From Schistocephalus solidus (lineage: Eukaryota > Platyhelminthes > Cestoda > Diphyllobothriidea > Diphyllobothriidae), in the NCBI GenBank assembly GCA_017591395.1, contig WEDG01002878.1:62001-126000 (forward strand): 64,000 bases of DNA, given 5' to 3'. The notes under the pieces were generated by a model. The model was not told the origin of the DNA. It saw only the letters and a program-made list of their open reading frames with translations, and searched no databases. Below are positions 1 through 64,000 of the stretch, piece by piece (position 1 is the first letter of the stretch; each line of letters begins with the position of its first letter). The position numbers and the translations under genes were made by a program.

Positions 1-2144
1 AAGTTCATAATCTAGGGCACCGGACTTTGGTTTTTGTTGGAGAAGATGCTGGACTTGCCGAGCTTCCTATTATCATAACAGGATTTATCTTGGCGGTACC
101 AGGAATTAAAACAGCCCAATTTCATGCGTTCTTTTCCCTTGGCCCACGATTGTTCACCCATACTTCATATCCGTTGCGCTCATCGATCTGGTCTGACTGC
201 AGAGTACAGTGAGAAGAAGTCACTAAGTGAGAGAGTTAAATCAACGAAGATGACCTCTAAAACAGATGTATTTTGTTGGTTTGGAACTTGAATTCAAACA
301 AAGTACTAATTGACACAAGTGAACAGGCCAGGATAAATGCTTCATTGATCTGTCTTTGTGGCTAAACCTTTCTCTTTGTGACCATTGGCAACAGCTCACT
401 CATGCAACATAAGGCGTAAGGGGACCTGAGGCTTGGAGCTGGATTTAGATGATCGTTGTACCCAACGGTCCGCTTGTTGAGCCGCGGACTTGCGCTCGGT
501 CGGTTACGACTAGGAATATTAGTAAGGATTAATGATATTATTTTGTCGTGATGAACGTAAAACACCAAGTCCCTGTGGCCATCAGTTTAAATACAATGTT
601 TATCGTAAACGTTCTATCGTGAGTGCATTAAGGAGAACAGGTAGGGGGTAATAGTATCCTCTTTACTAGGACATCTGCAGCAAGCTCATTTTTATTGCTC
701 TTGCATGGATCGTGGAGTATTGTGGTAGGTCGATCATAGGCTTATATGTATGCGGCACTATTCGGATGCACAAAAATGTCCATTTGTGTGAAGTAATGTC
801 ATACAGTTTATTTTCTGATGTCCCAGGGTAGGATCTGCGAGTGAACTGGGTTATGGTGCTCGCACAGAAGTCACTGAAGTCACACTGCATGGAGCCAAAA
901 ACTAGGCAAGATATAACTAGCGGAAAGAACTAACTGTCCTCTAGTGGGTCCTCAGCAGAACGCAGAACTCAGATAGAAGTGATCACTATTTGGGAAACGG
1001 TTGTCGTGCGTCCCCCAAGATAATAATGCTCCACATCATTGGATGGGCGGATAAAATTTTCGGGCAATGGCCAGCAACCATTCGCTTGCGTGGTCCAGCC
1101 AACTTCCTTGTCTACATCACATTTAAGAAGTCTTACTTGCCTGTGTTGTAAATTATAGTAAGTTTAACCATTTCCGGCTTTGCTTAGTACGGTAGTTTCT
1201 GAATTCAAAAGACAGGCGTGTCAAAGGTAGAGTACAAGGCGTTGGCGCGGTTGTCGCCTCACGTAAGGATCAAGAAGTCTCAACTTCCCAGTGAAGCGTT
1301 AGCCCTACCCTTTTTAGAGAATAAACCTGCAGTTCCTCATGTTCACTTTCTGTATTTCTATTTATTAAATAGTTCTAACTAAATAAGGCTGTTCTACTTT
1401 AATAGACAATAGTGGGGACTCGATTCTGGTTAGTCCAGCTATGGATGTCTTAACTAAACGCCGTCTTCTTTTAATGCGTACAGGTATGGGGAGACGCATT
1501 TACTCAAAAGTAATGTCATCGATTGCAACCCACTTAACCCCGACTGGAGCACATGTGGTTTAATCGATTTACAGCCTATCGATTTACAGCCTATCGATTT
1601 ACAGCAAATCGATTTACAGCCTATAGAACTTATGGGTTGGGTTTAAGATACGACTGACTTACTTCCGGGAAGAAGAGGGGAATAATAATATCAGTTCTGT
1701 CCTTTTTGGCAGTTTTCGTCGAACCAAACGGCTTTAATCTTTCGACTATATTGTACAGCGAACCGATGGAAACTATGCAATAAGTTTTCGCGACCTAACT
1801 TTGAACTGTCTTTAAGCAGGGCGAGAGGAACCGCTCTATTAGATAATAAATTCTTCAATCCGCCGAAGCCATTAAGTAGCAAGTACCCTTTTATTGATGG
1901 TTCAGACGATTCTCTTTCTTGTAGTTCAGGCCACTCGACCAAAATTTACCGTGTGTTGGGTTAACTCCATTCCAGGGGAAAGTTTCCAGATCGTTAATTC
2001 CATGTTTCCAAATCATCCTTAACACCGAAAAAGATTTAGAAATTGAGTCTGCTTCGAAGTTCACAGAAGTATTATTTTCACTACTCGAAGAAATGCAAAT
2101 GTGAGCAGTTACATGTACAATTCTCTTGTTTTTTTTCCTAACAG
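1..2144 (+). other. Intron upstream of the first exon in the window
   Basis: This is non-coding sequence ending in a pyrimidine tract and the acceptor ttcctaacag just before 2145. I see no exon, RNA gene or recognisable transposon in it. The only structured element is the 15-bp tandem repeat at 1563-1622, listed separately. Reverse-strand open frames between 1691 and 2229 show no recognisable domain. Confidence 0.6.
1563..1622. repeat. Four-copy 15-bp tandem repeat
   Basis: The unit atcgatttacagcct is repeated four times head to tail. The third copy ends in caa instead of cct and the others are identical. Each unit carries an ATCGAT palindrome. It lies in an intron and no function is apparent. 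Confidence 0.9.
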
Positions 2145-63193
<61,049 letters not shown>

Positions 63194-64000
63194 GTGAGTC
63201 GGCCCTGACTTTAGCTGTACGGTCTATACTAGAAGTGCACTTTAGATTCAAAGACACATAAATTACTTTTTAAAAGGCATGGAGTTTGGGTTGTGACTAC
63301 TCTAAAAGAAAAGCACCAGACAAACGGATTATAAGTTATCAAACTGGGGTGCATAAACCCATCGCACTTTCGGATACTCCAACTTATAGTTCACAGCTAT
63401 CAAATTGTTTCGGTGGATGCTGGAAGGCGTTCAAATGATTATCGGCAGTTGGAATGCTTCATAAGCTCCAGAACCCATAGCCATGCTGTTTACCAACCAT
63501 TGATTAGCAATTTGATATCCCCGATGGTCCAGTCACGAAGCTTGTTAAGTAGGCATAAATTATTATCCAACTAACTACTGCCTCTTTAGGAGAGACCAAC
63601 AATTCAAAGTACTTCCATTACACTATTAGATCCAGTACAAAGTTCGATTGAACTTTGTAGAAGGGTGAATATGGCAATTTATCCTTCCATTTCCAGGACG
63701 AATGTTGTAGAAATATATGTCACTTGCATATTGCGGAAGAATCTCTCGACGCATCTTGAGGAGGCTTCAGCAAATTTAAGTACAGAAAAAAACTTAAAAG
63801 CGACGGATGCATTTGAAGAAAATTGGTTTTATCCGTTTGACTAGTAGACTGGTGGCGTTTGAAGTGGCATGGGGTCATCTCTGAGTATGAACTGGAGAAC
63901 CTCTATAAATATAGGTTAAACCGATCCAATCCGCAGAATTGCGACCCCATGTGCGTAATTCCCGATGGGTGAAGAGGTGCAGAAGACAATAGGTAAAAAC
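63194..64000 (+). other. Start of intron 24, open at the window end
   Basis: Sequence after donor gtgagt. No further dynein exon is visible and no other feature is recognised. Confidence 0.6.

Overview
The window is eukaryotic. It carries most of one large multi-exon gene on the + strand: an axonemal dynein heavy chain that matches the DNAH10 family (inner-arm I1/f two-headed dynein) along its whole length. Twenty-four exons can be placed between 2145 and 63193. They join in a consistent reading phase into about 9,300 coding bases (about 3,100 codons). The translated order is distal tail, linker, AAA1 to AAA4, stalk with microtubule-binding tip, AAA5, AAA6 and the start of the C-terminal domain. 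The N-terminal tail lies before the window and roughly the last 200 residues lie after it. No second cellular gene is supported.

The organism is most likely a parasitic flatworm, probably a diphyllobothriidean tapeworm (Spirometra, Dibothriocephalus or Schistocephalus type). This rests on large repeat-filled introns around a ciliary gene, on a LINE with C-terminal zinc fingers that I recognise from those worms, and on several hundred-base repeats of the same flavour. The species call is recognition from memory, not a search.

Layout: 1-12195, tail and linker exons separated by 1-3 kb introns, two of which start with GC instead of GT. 12196-21961, AAA1 to AAA3. 21962-29262, composite repeats, a small exon and a trinucleotide array of about 926 bp. 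29263-42781, AAA4, stalk and AAA5 exons with dispersed repeats between them. 42782-51902, a 9.1 kb intron holding a 4.9 kb Ty3/gypsy-type LTR retrotransposon inserted antisense, LTRs about 90% alike, with a damaged reverse transcriptase. 51903-57128, AAA6 and early C-terminal exons. 57129-62962, an intron holding a LINE copy that has lost its whole reverse transcriptase domain, followed by a composite repeat. 62963-63193, the last exon seen.

Points that deserve attention are two single-base frameshifts in otherwise perfect dynein exons (near 42594 and 57051), three GC-AG introns, the internally deleted zinc-finger LINE with an in-frame CTT expansion, the compact LTR element whose coding frames abut both LTRs, and a modular repeat family present in at least six places. 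I found no convincing undescribed system. The most unusual unit is the LINE that encodes zinc fingers.
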